From assembly GCF_050563545.1 (NCBI RefSeq), contig NZ_JBNXUM010000002.1, forward strand, positions 1 to 64,000: DNA of 64,000 nt, read 5' to 3'. Every line of letters begins with the position of its first letter. Within the stretch, counting starts at the first letter, position 1. A program made the position numbers and the translations under genes. Of the stretch, positions 25,897 to 34,566 are shown piece after piece. The stretch is from Falsiroseomonas sp050563545. Its GTDB lineage: Bacteria > Pseudomonadota > Alphaproteobacteria > Acetobacterales > Acetobacteraceae. Under the pieces are notes generated by a model. That model searched no databases and had not been told where the DNA came from. It saw only the letters and a program-made list of their open reading frames with translations.

Positions 25897-27963
25897 ATGC
25901 CGACGATCACGCTCCCGCATTGGGTCGGCGCGGCGAAGCCCTCGGGCGACGTCGCGCTGGGCCTGGGCGTCGTTCTGCTCGTCGCGGTGCTGGTGGTGCC
26001 GCTGCCGGCCTGGCTGTTGGATGCGGGGCTTGCGCTGTCCATCACCTCCTCCGTGCTGGTGCTGATGGTCGCGCTCTTCATGCAGCGGCCGCTGGATTTC
26101 ACGGCCTTCCCGACCGTGCTGCTGCTGACGACGCTGCTGCGGCTGGCGCTGAACGTCGCGACGACGCGGACGATCCTGACCTCGGGGCACGAGGGGCCGG
26201 GCGCGGCAGGCCATGTGATCTCGGCCTTCGGCGGCTTCCTCATGGGCGGCGACGTCCTGGTGGGACTGATCGTCTTCGCGATCCTGCTGGTGGTGAACTT
26301 CGTCGTGGTCACGAAGGGATCGGGCCGCATCGCGGAGGTCGCGGCGCGCTTCAGCCTGGACGCCATGCCGGGCAAACAGATGGCGATCGACGCCGACCTC
26401 TCGGCCGGGCTGCTGACCGAGGCCGAGGCGCGCACGCGCCGCAAGGAGCTGGAGGAGGAGAGCGCCTTCTACGGCGCGATGGACGGTGCCGCGAAGTTCG
26501 TGCGCGGCGACGCGATCGCGGGGCTGGTGACGACCGCGATCAACCTGCTGGCCGGCATCGCGATCGGCACGCTGCGGCACGGGCTACCCTTCGGTCAGGC
26601 GATCGGCACCTTCTCGCTGCTGACGGTCGGCGACGGGCTGGTCGGCCAGATCCCGGCGCTGCTGGTGTCCATCGCGGCCGGCATCGTGGTCACCAAGGGC
26701 GGCGTGGAGGGGCGCGCGGACAAGGCGCTCGCGATCCAGCTCGGCGGGACGAAGCCGCTGGCGCTGGCCGGCGGCGCGGCGGTGGTCATGGCCTTGATGC
26801 CGGGCATGCCGATGCTGCCCTTCCTGGCGCTGGCCGGCGGCGCGGCCTGGCTCGCGCGGGCGCAGTGGCGCGCCGATCGCGCGAAGGCCATCGCCGCCGC
26901 GGCGCCGCCGCCCGCCCCGGGCGAGCCGCCGGTCAGCGAGACGCTGAAGATGGACCTGCTCCGGCTCGAACTGGGCTATGGCCTGCTGAGCCTGGCCGCC
27001 GGCGATGCGCCACGGCTGTCGGAGCAGATCCGCGCGCTGCGGCGCACGACGGCGCAGGAGATGGGCTTCGTCCTGCCGAGCGTGCGCATCCAGGACAACC
27101 TGCAATTGCCCGCCGACACCTATGTCCTGCGCGTGAAGGAGATCGAGGCCGCGCGCGGCGTGCTGAAGCCGCCGCTTCACCTCGCGATCGACCCGTCAGG
27201 CAACCCGCCCCCGCTGCCGGGCGAGCGCGTGCAGGAGCCGAGCTTCGGCCTGCCCGCGACCTGGATCGAGGAATCGCGCCGCGAGGAGGCGCTGGCCCTG
27301 GGCTGCACCGTCGTCGATTCCGCCGGCGTGCTGGCGACGCACCTGACCGAGGTCGTGAACGAGAACATGGCCGAGCTGCTCTCCTTCGCGGAGACGCAGA
27401 AGCTGCTGGATGAGATCGCGCCGGAGCACAAGCGCCTTGTCAGCGACCTCATCCCGTCGCAGGCGTCGCTCGGCACGGTACAGCGCGTGCTGCAGATGCT
27501 GCTGACGGAGCGCGTGTCCATCCGCGACCTGCCGACGATCCTGGAAGGCATCCAGGAAGCCGCGCTCGCCGGAACGCGCAGCGTGCCGGGGATCGTCGCG
27601 GCCGTGCGGCTGCGCCTGGCGCGGCAGATCAGCGATGCGGCACGCGGGCCGAACGGAATCATCCCCGTCCTCTCGCTCTCGGCGGAATGGGAGCGAGACT
27701 TCGCGGAATCGCTGGTCGGCCCCGGTGAGGAGAAGCAGCTCGCGATGGCGCCCTCGCGGCTCTCGGCCTTCATGGGCGGGCTGAAGGACGCCTTTGACGC
27801 CGCAAGCTCGGCCGGCGAGCCCGCGGTGCTGGTCTGCTCCGGCGCGATCCGCGCGCATGTCCGCGCGGTGGTGGAGCGCTTCCGACCGCAGACCGCGGTG
27901 CTGGCGCATGGCGAGATCCATCCGCGCGCGCGCATCCGTTCGCTCGGCACGGTCGGCGGATGA
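25897..27963 (+). CDS. flhA: Flagellar export gate protein FlhA
   Basis: A 688-residue FlhA. The N-terminal half has eight membrane helices with the FHIPEP signature (ARFSLDAMPGKQMAIDADLS). The C-terminal cytosolic half, the nonamer ring that binds export substrates, includes FVLPSVRIQDNLQLPADTYV and RVLQMLLTERVSIRDLPTIL. FlhA uses the proton-motive force to drive type III export. The gene starts nine bases after flbD. Confidence 0.97.
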   Translation: MPTITLPHWVGAAKPSGDVALGLGVVLLVAVLVVPLPAWLLDAGLALSITSSVLVLMVALFMQRPLDFTAFPTVLLLTTLLRLALNVATTRTILTSGHEGPGAAGHVISAFGGFLMGGDVLVGLIVFAILLVVNFVVVTKGSGRIAEVAARFSLDAMPGKQMAIDADLSAGLLTEAEARTRRKELEEESAFYGAMDGAAKFVRGDAIAGLVTTAINLLAGIAIGTLRHGLPFGQAIGTFSLLTVGDGLVGQIPALLVSIAAGIVVTKGGVEGRADKALAIQLGGTKPLALAGGAAVVMALMPGMPMLPFLALAGGAAWLARAQWRADRAKAIAAAAPPPAPGEPPVSETLKMDLLRLELGYGLLSLAAGDAPRLSEQIRALRRTTAQEMGFVLPSVRIQDNLQLPADTYVLRVKEIEAARGVLKPPLHLAIDPSGNPPPLPGERVQEPSFGLPATWIEESRREEALALGCTVVDSAGVLATHLTEVVNENMAELLSFAETQKLLDEIAPEHKRLVSDLIPSQASLGTVQRVLQMLLTERVSIRDLPTILEGIQEAALAGTRSVPGIVAAVRLRLARQISDAARGPNGIIPVLSLSAEWERDFAESLVGPGEEKQLAMAPSRLSAFMGGLKDAFDAASSAGEPAVLVCSGAIRAHVRAVVERFRPQTAVLAHGEIHPRARIRSLGTVGG

Positions 27964-28020
27964 CCTCCTTGCCCATACGCACCGACGTGCGGCCGACGAA
28001 GGCGGCCCGCCGGAAGTCCG

Positions 28021-28058
28021 GCGAGCCAAGGGCCGCAGGCCCGCCGGCGCTTGAGGGC
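28021..28058. repeat. Intergenic repeat, family B, copy 2
   Basis: This 38-base segment (GCGAGCCAAGGGCCGC...GCGCTTGAGGGC) resembles 22561-22600. It lies in the 124-base gap between flhA and flhF, next to a second palindrome GACGTGCG-ccag-CACGTC. Confidence 0.5.
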
Positions 28059-28087
28059 GACGTGCGCCAGCACGTCGCATCCACGTA

Positions 28088-28972
28088 GTGCGGTTGCGCA
28101 CGATCCAGGCGGCGCGGATGACCGACGCGCTGGCGACGATGCGGGCGGAGCTCGGCGAGGAGGCCGTGATCCTCGGCACGCGGCGCATCGCGGGCGGGGT
28201 CGAGATCACGGCCGCGATGGCGCAGGACGACGAGCCGCTGGTGATCGCGCCGGATGCCGCGCCGAGCGTTGCAATGCCGGCGGCGCTTCGGCGGCACAAC
28301 GTGCCGGCGGCGCTGGCGACGCGGCTGGCCGGCGCGTCGCTCGACCAGGCGCTGTCGCGCGTGCTGCGCTTCGCGACGCTGCCCGAGGACGGCGCCGTGC
28401 TGTTGGGCGGCCCGGCGGGCGCAGGCAAGACGCTCAGCTGCGCGAAGCTCGCGACGCGGCTGGTGCTGGCGAACGCGCCGCCGCTGCTGGTCTCGGCCGA
28501 TGGGCGGCGCGCCGGCGCGGCGGAACAGCTCGCGGCCTTCGCGCGGGTGCTGAACCTGCCGCTCGCCGTCGCGACGACGCCAGTGGCGCTGGGCAAGGCG
28601 CTGGCCCGGCGCGCGGCGGGCCAACTCGCGCTGGTGGACCTGCCGGCCTGCGATCCGTTCGACGCCGCGGCCGCGCGGCGCCAGGCAGCGCTGGCGGAAG
28701 CGGCGGGGGCTGCCTCCGTGCTGGTGCTGCCGGCGGGTCTCGACGCCGAGGAAGCGGCGGAAACCGCGCGCGCCTTCCACCTGCTGGGCTGCCGGCTGCT
28801 GCTGCCGACGCGGCTGGATGCGGCACGGCGGCTCGGCGGGATCCTGGCGGCGGCGGCGGAGGCCGATCTCGCGCTGACGGAGGCCGGGATCGGGGCGGAT
28901 GTCGCGGCGGACCTGGTGAGGCTCACGCCCGCCTGGCTCGCGGCGCGGCTGCAGGGGGAAGGACGCGCGTGA
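28088..28972 (+). CDS. flhF: Divergent FlhF-like SRP-type GTPase
   Basis: A 294-residue protein starting at GTG 28088. The N-terminus (MRLRTIQAARMTDALATMRA, then ELGEEAVILGTRR) is the FlhF lead. The P-loop GGPAGAGKT is at 108-115 and ADGRRAGAAEQL matches the G2 'D-FR-GA-EQL' element. The usual G3 DTAGR is replaced by VDLPACDPF and the protein is shorter than typical FlhF, so GTP hydrolysis may be impaired. FlhF sets the site of polar flagellum assembly. Its coupling to flhG (4-base overlap) supports the call. Confidence 0.8.
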   Translation: MRLRTIQAARMTDALATMRAELGEEAVILGTRRIAGGVEITAAMAQDDEPLVIAPDAAPSVAMPAALRRHNVPAALATRLAGASLDQALSRVLRFATLPEDGAVLLGGPAGAGKTLSCAKLATRLVLANAPPLLVSADGRRAGAAEQLAAFARVLNLPLAVATTPVALGKALARRAAGQLALVDLPACDPFDAAAARRQAALAEAAGAASVLVLPAGLDAEEAAETARAFHLLGCRLLLPTRLDAARRLGGILAAAAEADLALTEAGIGADVAADLVRLTPAWLAARLQGEGRA

Positions 28973-29703
28973 GCGGACGGATCATCGCCATCGCCTCGGG
29001 CAAGGGCGGCGTGGGCAAGACCTGGTTCGGGATCACGCTGGCCCAGGCGCTGGCGCAGCGCGGGCGGCGCGTGGTGCTGCTGGATGCCGATCTCGGGCTG
29101 GCGAATGCCGATGTGCAGCTCGGGCTGTCGCCGCGGGTGGATCTCGCGCATGTGCTGGCGGGCAGGGCGACGATCGCCGACGCGTTGATCGCGCATGAGG
29201 CGGGCTTCGCGCTGCTGGCCGGCCGGTCCGGCGCGGCGTCGCTGGCGGAGGCGCGGGATGGCGCGCTGGACGCCGCGCTCGATCTGCCGGCCCAGCTCGC
29301 GGCCGGCTTCGACGAGGTCGTGCTGGACCTCGGCGCCGGGATCGGTGGGGCACAGCGCGCGATGCTGGCGCGGGCCGGCGTGCCGCTGCTGCTTGCGACG
29401 GAGGAGCCGACCAGCCTGACCGACGCCTATGCCGTGCTGAAGCTGCTGGCGCGCGACGCGCCGGCGGCGGCAGCGCGTCTGGTGGTGAACCTGGCGGGCA
29501 GCGCCGGCGCCGGGCAGCGCGTGCATGCCGCGCTGGACGCGGCGGCGGGAAAGTTCCTGGGGCGCGGGATACCGCTGGCAGGGGTGATCCGGCGGGACGC
29601 GAAGGTGGTGGACGCGATCCGCGCGCAGATGCCGCTGCTGACGCGGCACCCCACCAGCGTGGCGGCGGCAGAGGTCGCGGCGATCGCGCGCGGGCTGGGG
29701 TGA
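28969..29703 (+). CDS. flhG: FlhG/MinD-like ATPase controlling flagellar number
   Basis: A 244-residue ParA/MinD-family ATPase: deviant Walker A SGKGGVGKTW (10-19) and the Walker A' loop LLDADLGLANADVQLGL, then VVLDLGAGIG and LATEEPTSLTDAYAVLKLL, the FlhG-type motifs. FlhG represses flagellar number by acting on FlhF and the C ring. GTG at 28969 overlaps the flhF stop. It lacks a clear MinD-type C-terminal membrane helix. It is the last gene of the rightward block. Confidence 0.88.
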   Translation: MSGRIIAIASGKGGVGKTWFGITLAQALAQRGRRVVLLDADLGLANADVQLGLSPRVDLAHVLAGRATIADALIAHEAGFALLAGRSGAASLAEARDGALDAALDLPAQLAAGFDEVVLDLGAGIGGAQRAMLARAGVPLLLATEEPTSLTDAYAVLKLLARDAPAAAARLVVNLAGSAGAGQRVHAALDAAAGKFLGRGIPLAGVIRRDAKVVDAIRAQMPLLTRHPTSVAAAEVAAIARGLG

Positions 29704-29729
29704 CGGCGCGCGCAAGGCCCCCATCCCTC

Positions 29730-29755
29730 CCCTCCCCCGCAACTGCGGGGGAGGG
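29730..29755. terminator. Palindrome ending the flagellar block, bidirectional
   Basis: CCCTCCCCCGC at 29730-29740 pairs with GCGGGGGAGGG at 29745-29755 around loop AACT. It lies between the convergent ends of flhG and the TPR-methyltransferase gene. There is no T-run, so the terminator role is likely but not certain; the G/C-run style matches the family A repeats. Confidence 0.6.
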
Positions 29756-29803
29756 AGAAGGGCGGCGGCGAAGGTCGTGGGGATCGCGCGCGGGCCGGGG
29801 TGA

Positions 29804-31003
29804 TCAGCGCCGGCGCAGGACGAAGAGCGTGCCCGCGACCGGCGCGCCCTTCTCCTCGCGCAGCGTGGCGTCGCGGCGGGCCAATGCCTCGAAGCCGGCC
29901 GCGGCCGCCAGGGCCGCGACATGCGCGGGGTCGTGGCGGTAGCGCAGCCCGCTGCCCAACGCGACCGGCGCCTCGCCGGTCTCGACGCTGAAGGCGGCGA
30001 TCCCGCCCGGGACCAGCACGCCCCGGATGCCGGCCAGCGCCGGGGCGAGGTCGCCGAGGTAGTTCAGTACGTCGGCCGCCACCACCAGCTCGAAGCCCGC
30101 GCGCTGGCGCGGCAGCCAGGCCAGCAGGTCGGCTTCCTCCAGCCGGTCATACAGGCCCCGGCCGCGCGCCACCTCCAGCATGCGCGGCGAGAGGTCGAGG
30201 CCCGTCATCCGCTTCGCGAAGGGCTTCAGCGCCACGCCCGACAGCCCCGTCCCGCAGCCGAGGTCGAGCACGCGCCGCGCGCCGTCCGGCAGCACGCCCG
30301 CACCCTCCAGCAGCGCCGCCAGCAGCGCCGGGGTGCGATAGGCCAGGCGCCCTTCCAGATCCTGGTCGAAGCGGGGGGCGTAGCGGTCGAAGAGCTCCCG
30401 CACATAGGTGGCCGGGGCGCGATCGGGGGCGGCTTCCTCGCCCAGCGCGGCAAGCAGGAAGCGCGCCTGCTCCGCGATGGCGCCGTCCCTGCCGGCCTGG
30501 TCGATCGCATGCCGGGCGGCCTCGGCGGCGCCCTCGGCGCCGGCCTCGCGGCGGGCATGGGCCAGCGCCAGCCAGGCCTCCGCCATGGCGGGGGCGAGCT
30601 CGGTCGCGCGCGCCAGCGGCGCGAGCGCCGCCCCGGCCTCCCCCGCCGCGGTCAGGGCCTGGCCGAGGTTGCGTAGGGTCTGCACCTCGTCAGGCCGGCG
30701 GGCCAGCGCGGCGCGCAGCGCGCGGATCGCCTGCGGCAGGTGCCCGGCCTCGGCCAGCGCGGCGCCGTGATTGGCCAGGAACACGAAGCTGTCCGGCCGC
30801 AGCGCGACCGCGCGCGCGGACAGGTCCAACGCGCGCACCAGTTCGCCGCGCTGCCGCGCGATCACGCCGAGAAGGTTCAGCGCGTTGGGGTCGTCCTTCT
30901 GCCGGGCCAGCACCTTTCGGTAGAGCCGCGCCGCGCCGTCGAGGTCGCCGCGTGCATGCCGCGCCGCGCCCTCGCTCAGCAGTTGGTCGGCGTCCTCCGC
31001 CAT
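29804..31003 (-). CDS. TPR-repeat class I SAM-dependent methyltransferase
   Basis: A 399-residue two-domain protein. Residues 1-150 are tetratricopeptide repeats (ALNLLGVIARQRGELVRALD; FLANHGAALAEAGHLPQAIR and so on). After a linker with YVRELFDRYAPRFDQDLEGR comes a Rossmann methyltransferase with motif I VLDLGCGTGLSG (245-256), TGLDLSPRMLEVAR and VVAADVLNYLGDL. This architecture matches a family of proteobacterial TPR methyltransferases with unknown substrate. ATG at 31003 has AAGGA upstream. It converges on flhG; a flagellar role is possible but unproven. Confidence 0.85.
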   Translation of the reverse strand: MAEDADQLLSEGAARHARGDLDGAARLYRKVLARQKDDPNALNLLGVIARQRGELVRALDLSARAVALRPDSFVFLANHGAALAEAGHLPQAIRALRAALARRPDEVQTLRNLGQALTAAGEAGAALAPLARATELAPAMAEAWLALAHARREAGAEGAAEAARHAIDQAGRDGAIAEQARFLLAALGEEAAPDRAPATYVRELFDRYAPRFDQDLEGRLAYRTPALLAALLEGAGVLPDGARRVLDLGCGTGLSGVALKPFAKRMTGLDLSPRMLEVARGRGLYDRLEEADLLAWLPRQRAGFELVVAADVLNYLGDLAPALAGIRGVLVPGGIAAFSVETGEAPVALGSGLRYRHDPAHVAALAAAAGFEALARRDATLREEKGAPVAGTLFVLRRR

Positions 31004-31213
31004 AAAGGGGTCCTTCCATGGCGCAGCGGTGCAGGGCCGCAACGCGCCCGCCGGGCGGGCCGGGCACCGGGAGCCACGCGCGCGGATTGATAGGCATCGC
31101 GCGCCGATGCGTCCATCCGAAGGCGACTGTTGCCGATCGGCAACAACGATCACGAAACGATGCCGGAGGGGGAACGGCCAGGAACTGGCAGCCGTGCCGG
31201 GCGCTGCAGGGCC

Positions 31214-31411
31214 ATGAGCGCGCAGCTTCACCCCCATGGCGCGCCGCCTCCGCGGGCGGCGCCCGCCCGGCAGGCGGGCCAGGACAGCGACCCCGGCGAG
31301 GTCGCCTTCGACTGCTGGCTGCGGCAGGAGCTCGCGCGGCTCTACGACACGACCCTGTCCGAGCCGGTGCCCGATGAGCTTGCGCGCCTGCTCCTGCCTG
31401 GGAAGAAGTAG
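31214..31411 (+). CDS. NepR-like anti-sigma factor (orphan)
   Basis: A 65-residue protein with a disordered Pro/Ala-rich head and a helical second half, WLRQELARLYDTTLSEPVPD, then ELARLLL. This matches the NepR pattern (LR--Y-----EPVPD----LL), the small anti-sigma factor that holds EcfG until phosphorylated PhyR removes it. No PhyR, EcfG or histidine kinase gene is adjacent, so it is either a second NepR or a relative with another partner. Its stop abuts the fhs stop (convergent). Confidence 0.65.
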   Translation: MSAQLHPHGAPPPRAAPARQAGQDSDPGEVAFDCWLRQELARLYDTTLSEPVPDELARLLLPGKK

Positions 31412-33082
31412 CTAGAACAGCCCCTCGATCCGTCCCTGGCCATCGAGACGGATGGCTTCGGCCGCCGGCTTCCGCGGCAGGCCGGGCATGGTCATGATCT
31501 CCGCGCAGATCGCGACGACGAAACCGGCGCCGGCGGAGAGCCTGGCGTCGCGCAGCGGCAGGATATGGCCGGTTGGAGCGCCGAGCGCAGTGGGATCGGC
31601 GCTGAAGGAATACTGGGTCTTCGCGATGCAGACCGGCAGGTTGCCGAAGCCCTCGGCCTCCCAGCGGGAGAGCTTCTGGGCGACCGGCGCGGGGATCGAG
31701 ACGTCGGCGGCGCGGTAGACCTCCTTCGCGACAGTCCGGACCTTGTCGGCCAGCGGCATCGCATCGGGATAGAGCGGCGCGAAGCGAGCGGCGCCGCGGT
31801 CGAGCCGCGCCTTGACCGCGTGGGCGAGCGCCGTCGCGCCCGCCGCCCCATCTCCCCAATGGGTGCAGAGGATCGCCTCGGTATCCAGCCGCGCCATGGC
31901 CTGCTGGACGGCGGCGATCTCCGCCGGCGTGTCGGAGGTGAACCTGTTCAGCGCCACCACCACGGGCAGGCCGAACTTGTGCATGTTCTCGACATGGCGG
32001 GCGAGGTTGACGACGCCGCGCTCGACCGCGGCCACGTCCTCCCTGCCCAGTTCCGACTTGGCGACGCCACCATGCATCTTCAGCGCTCGAATGGTCGCCA
32101 CGATCACGCAGGCGCCGGGCTCGAGCCCCGCCAGGCGGCACTTGATGTCGAGGAACTTCTCCGCGCCGAGGTCGGCGCCGAAGCCGGCTTCCGTCACCAC
32201 GACATCGGCCAGCCCCAGCGCGAGCCGCGTCGCGACCACGCTGTTGCAGCCATGCGCGATGTTGGCGAAGGGCCCGCCATGGACCAGCGCGGGGGAGCCT
32301 TCGAGCGTCTGCACCAGGTTCGGGGACAGCGCGTCGCGCAGCAGCACCGCCATTGCGCCGTCGGCCTTGATGTCGGCGGCCGTGATCGCCTTCCCGTCCC
32401 GCGTGCGGCCGACGATCATGCGCCCGAGCCGCACCTGCAGATCCGCCATGTCGCGCGCCAGGCAGAAGACGGCCATGACCTCCGACGCGACGGTGATGTC
32501 GAAGGCGTCCTCCCGCACGACGCCCTGGGACGCGCCGCCGAGGCCCACGACGCAGTCCCTGAGGTTGCGGTCGTTCATGTCCATCGCCCGGCGCCAGGTC
32601 ACGCGGCGCGGATCCAGGCCGAGCTCGTTGCCCCAGTACATGTGATTGTCGATCATCGCCGCGAGCAGGTTGTTCGCCGCGGTGATGGCGTGGAAATCAC
32701 CGGTGAAGTGGAGGTTGATGTCCTCCATCGGCAGCACCTGGGCGTAGCCGCCGCCCGTAGCACCCCCCTTCACGCCGAAGCAGGGGCCGAGGGAGGGCTC
32801 GCGCAGCGCGATCATCGTCGTCGTGCCAATGGCGTTCAGCGCGTCGCCGAGGCCGACCGTCGTGGTCGTCTTGCCCTCGCCGGCCGGCGTCGGGCTGATG
32901 CCGGTGACGAGCACGATCTTGCCGGGCGGGCGGGCGGAGGCCTCCGCCACGAAGCGCTGGTCGAGCTTCGCCTTGTACTTGCCATAGGGCTCAAGGGCGT
33001 CGGCGGGGATGCCGGCGCGGGCGGCGATCTCGGTGATCGGGCGGAGGGTCGCGGCACGCGCGATCTCGAGGTCGGTCGGCAT
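31412..33082 (-). CDS. fhs: Formate-tetrahydrofolate ligase
   Basis: A 556-residue enzyme joining formate to THF with ATP to give 10-formyl-THF in one-carbon metabolism. The ATP-binding loop TPAGEGKTTTTVGLGD and the blocks GPCFGVKGGATGGGYAQV-LP and DINLHFTGDFHAI are family signatures; the C-terminus has YSFSADP. Length is standard. ATG at 33082 fits the family; the frame is open to 33547 but that part is not FTHFS-like. The 236-base leader contains several GC-rich hairpins but no riboswitch I can identify. Confidence 0.97.
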   Translation of the reverse strand: MPTDLEIARAATLRPITEIAARAGIPADALEPYGKYKAKLDQRFVAEASARPPGKIVLVTGISPTPAGEGKTTTTVGLGDALNAIGTTTMIALREPSLGPCFGVKGGATGGGYAQVLPMEDINLHFTGDFHAITAANNLLAAMIDNHMYWGNELGLDPRRVTWRRAMDMNDRNLRDCVVGLGGASQGVVREDAFDITVASEVMAVFCLARDMADLQVRLGRMIVGRTRDGKAITAADIKADGAMAVLLRDALSPNLVQTLEGSPALVHGGPFANIAHGCNSVVATRLALGLADVVVTEAGFGADLGAEKFLDIKCRLAGLEPGACVIVATIRALKMHGGVAKSELGREDVAAVERGVVNLARHVENMHKFGLPVVVALNRFTSDTPAEIAAVQQAMARLDTEAILCTHWGDGAAGATALAHAVKARLDRGAARFAPLYPDAMPLADKVRTVAKEVYRAADVSIPAPVAQKLSRWEAEGFGNLPVCIAKTQYSFSADPTALGAPTGHILPLRDARLSAGAGFVVAICAEIMTMPGLPRKPAAEAIRLDGQGRIEGLF

Positions 33083-33319
33083 GGCGCGGTGTGTCCCCCC
33101 GGTGCTGGTCGTCCCCGGGGCGCTTATCCGGGCACGCGCGAAAGGTAAAGCGGTTGCAATCCGCTGGTGTGCCGTCCACCTGCGGGCAAACCGCCGGGAA
33201 CCGCTGTTCCGATGCGAGCCGCCCTCCCCGCCGCAGGACGACGCAGGGCATCGTCGACCTGACCGTCGCCTGTCGCTTCCTGCCCTGAGACGAGCGGCGC
33301 CGGGCGGCGTTGCGGGGGC

Positions 33320-33541
33320 ATGGCGAGCCCCTGCATCGACGTCTGCCGCTATGACGAGGCCACGGGCTGGTGCCTGGGGTGCGGCATGACAAAGCCCGAG
33401 AAGAAGCGATGGAAGAAGGACAAGGCGGAGCGGCCAGTGGTCCGCGCCGCCCTGCCGCCGCGCCTGGCCGCGCTGGACGCGGCGGGGCTGCCGACGGGGA
33501 AGGCGGCGAAGAAGAAGCGAAAGGACCTCAGTCCAGCTTGA
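33320..33541 (+). CDS. DUF1289-family small protein
   Basis: A 73-residue protein with the DUF1289 motif SPCIDVCRYDEATGWCLGCG, four cysteines likely to bind a metal, followed by a Lys-rich tail (WKKDKAER; KAAKKKRKD). The usual family form ends with an I--W element; here KKRWKKD takes its place. The function is unknown. The last 14 bases overlap the end of the convergent Bug receptor gene. Confidence 0.8.
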   Translation: MASPCIDVCRYDEATGWCLGCGMTKPEKKRWKKDKAERPVVRAALPPRLAALDAAGLPTGKAAKKKRKDLSPA

Positions 33542-34481
33542 TCCCAAGCTCGCGGATCAGCGGCCGCCACAGCGCGGATTCCGCTGATATCTGCGCGTTG
33601 AAGGCGGCCGCGTCGCCGGGCACCGGCTCGGCCGAGAGGTTGCGCACGACCTGCATCACCTCCTCCGTCGCGATCGCCTCGTTCAGCACGGCGTTGAGGC
33701 GCGCGACCATCGGCGCGGGCGTGGCCGCGGCGACGCACAGCGCCATCCAGGCGTAAGCCGGGTCGATGTCCACGCCGAGCTCGCGGAAGGTCGGAACGTC
33801 GGGCAGCGCGGGCAGGCGCGCCGGCGTCAGCACCGCCAGCGCCCGGGCCTGGCCCTGGCGGATCGCGCCCATCGAGGTCGCGCTGTCCGTCAGCATGCAG
33901 TCGATCTGCCCCGCCACCAGGTCCTGCACCGCGGCGGGCGAAGCGCGGTAGGGCACATGCATCGCGTCGAAGCGCGCGCGGCGCGCGAGATACTCCATGC
34001 CGAGATGCTGCGGGCTGGCGACCGCGCCCGATCCGAAGGTCGGCGCCTTCGCCCGCGCCGCGGCCAGGAACTGCGCCCAGTCGCGGATCGGGCTTTCGTT
34101 GCGCACGATCAGGATCAGCGGGAAGCGCGCGATCAGCCCGACGCCGGTGAGCTGCCGGTCGGGATCATAGGGCAGGCGGGCATAGAGCGCGGGCGAGTAG
34201 ACGACCATGCCGTTGTCCACCAGCAGCAGGGTGTGCCCGTCGGCAGGCTGCTGCAGCAGCGTCTCGGTCGCGAGCACGCCGCCGCCGCCGGGGCGGTTGT
34301 CCACCAGGACGGCCTGGCCGAGCCTGGCCTGCATCTGCCGCCCGATCAGGCGCGCGAAGGTGTCGGTCGGACCGCCCGCGCCATAGGGCACGATCCAGCG
34401 GATCTGGCGCTCGAAATTCTGCGCCTGCGCAACGGCCGGCAGGGCGAGCGCGGCGAGGCCGAGCGTGCGGCGGCTGAGCAT
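33528..34481 (-). CDS. Bug/TctC-family periplasmic solute receptor
   Basis: A 317-residue tripartite tricarboxylate transporter receptor. A signal peptide (LGLAALALPAVAQA) is followed by RQIRWIVPYGAGGPTDTFAR, VLVDNRPGGGGVLATE and the DGHTLLLVDNG loop, the Bug-family landmarks that bind carboxylate ligands. No TctA/TctB membrane genes are in the window. It is divergent from the ilvD-like operon, whose last gene is a second Bug receptor with the unusual shared phrase VDNGM, so the two are probably related paralogues. Confidence 0.92.
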   Translation of the reverse strand: MLSRRTLGLAALALPAVAQAQNFERQIRWIVPYGAGGPTDTFARLIGRQMQARLGQAVLVDNRPGGGGVLATETLLQQPADGHTLLLVDNGMVVYSPALYARLPYDPDRQLTGVGLIARFPLILIVRNESPIRDWAQFLAAARAKAPTFGSGAVASPQHLGMEYLARRARFDAMHVPYRASPAAVQDLVAGQIDCMLTDSATSMGAIRQGQARALAVLTPARLPALPDVPTFRELGVDIDPAYAWMALCVAAATPAPMVARLNAVLNEAIATEEVMQVVRNLSAEPVPGDAAAFNAQISAESALWRPLIRELGIKLD

Positions 34482-34566
34482 GGGACGTCTCCGTCGGTCG
34501 TTGCCGCAACCTTCGCCGTCACGCGCCGGGCTGGCAAGCCGCGCGATTCCGCCTAGCCTGCCCGTC

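Noticed and set aside
24409..26580. A 723-residue minus-strand frame
   Set aside because: It is antisense to flbD and flhA with no family features; the plus-strand genes have clear motifs.
27196..29922. A 908-residue minus-strand frame
   Set aside because: Its sequence is the antisense of flhA, flhF and flhG, without domain motifs or a ribosome site.
33149..33165. Stem-loop AGCGG-TTGCAAT-CCGCT resembling a tRNA-Cys anticodon arm
   Set aside because: No acceptor stem and no T arm (no GTTCRA) can be built around it. It is a chance hairpin in the fhs leader.
33083..33319. Possible folate-type riboswitch upstream of fhs
   Set aside because: Several hairpins exist, but no conserved folate-riboswitch core could be recognised by eye.
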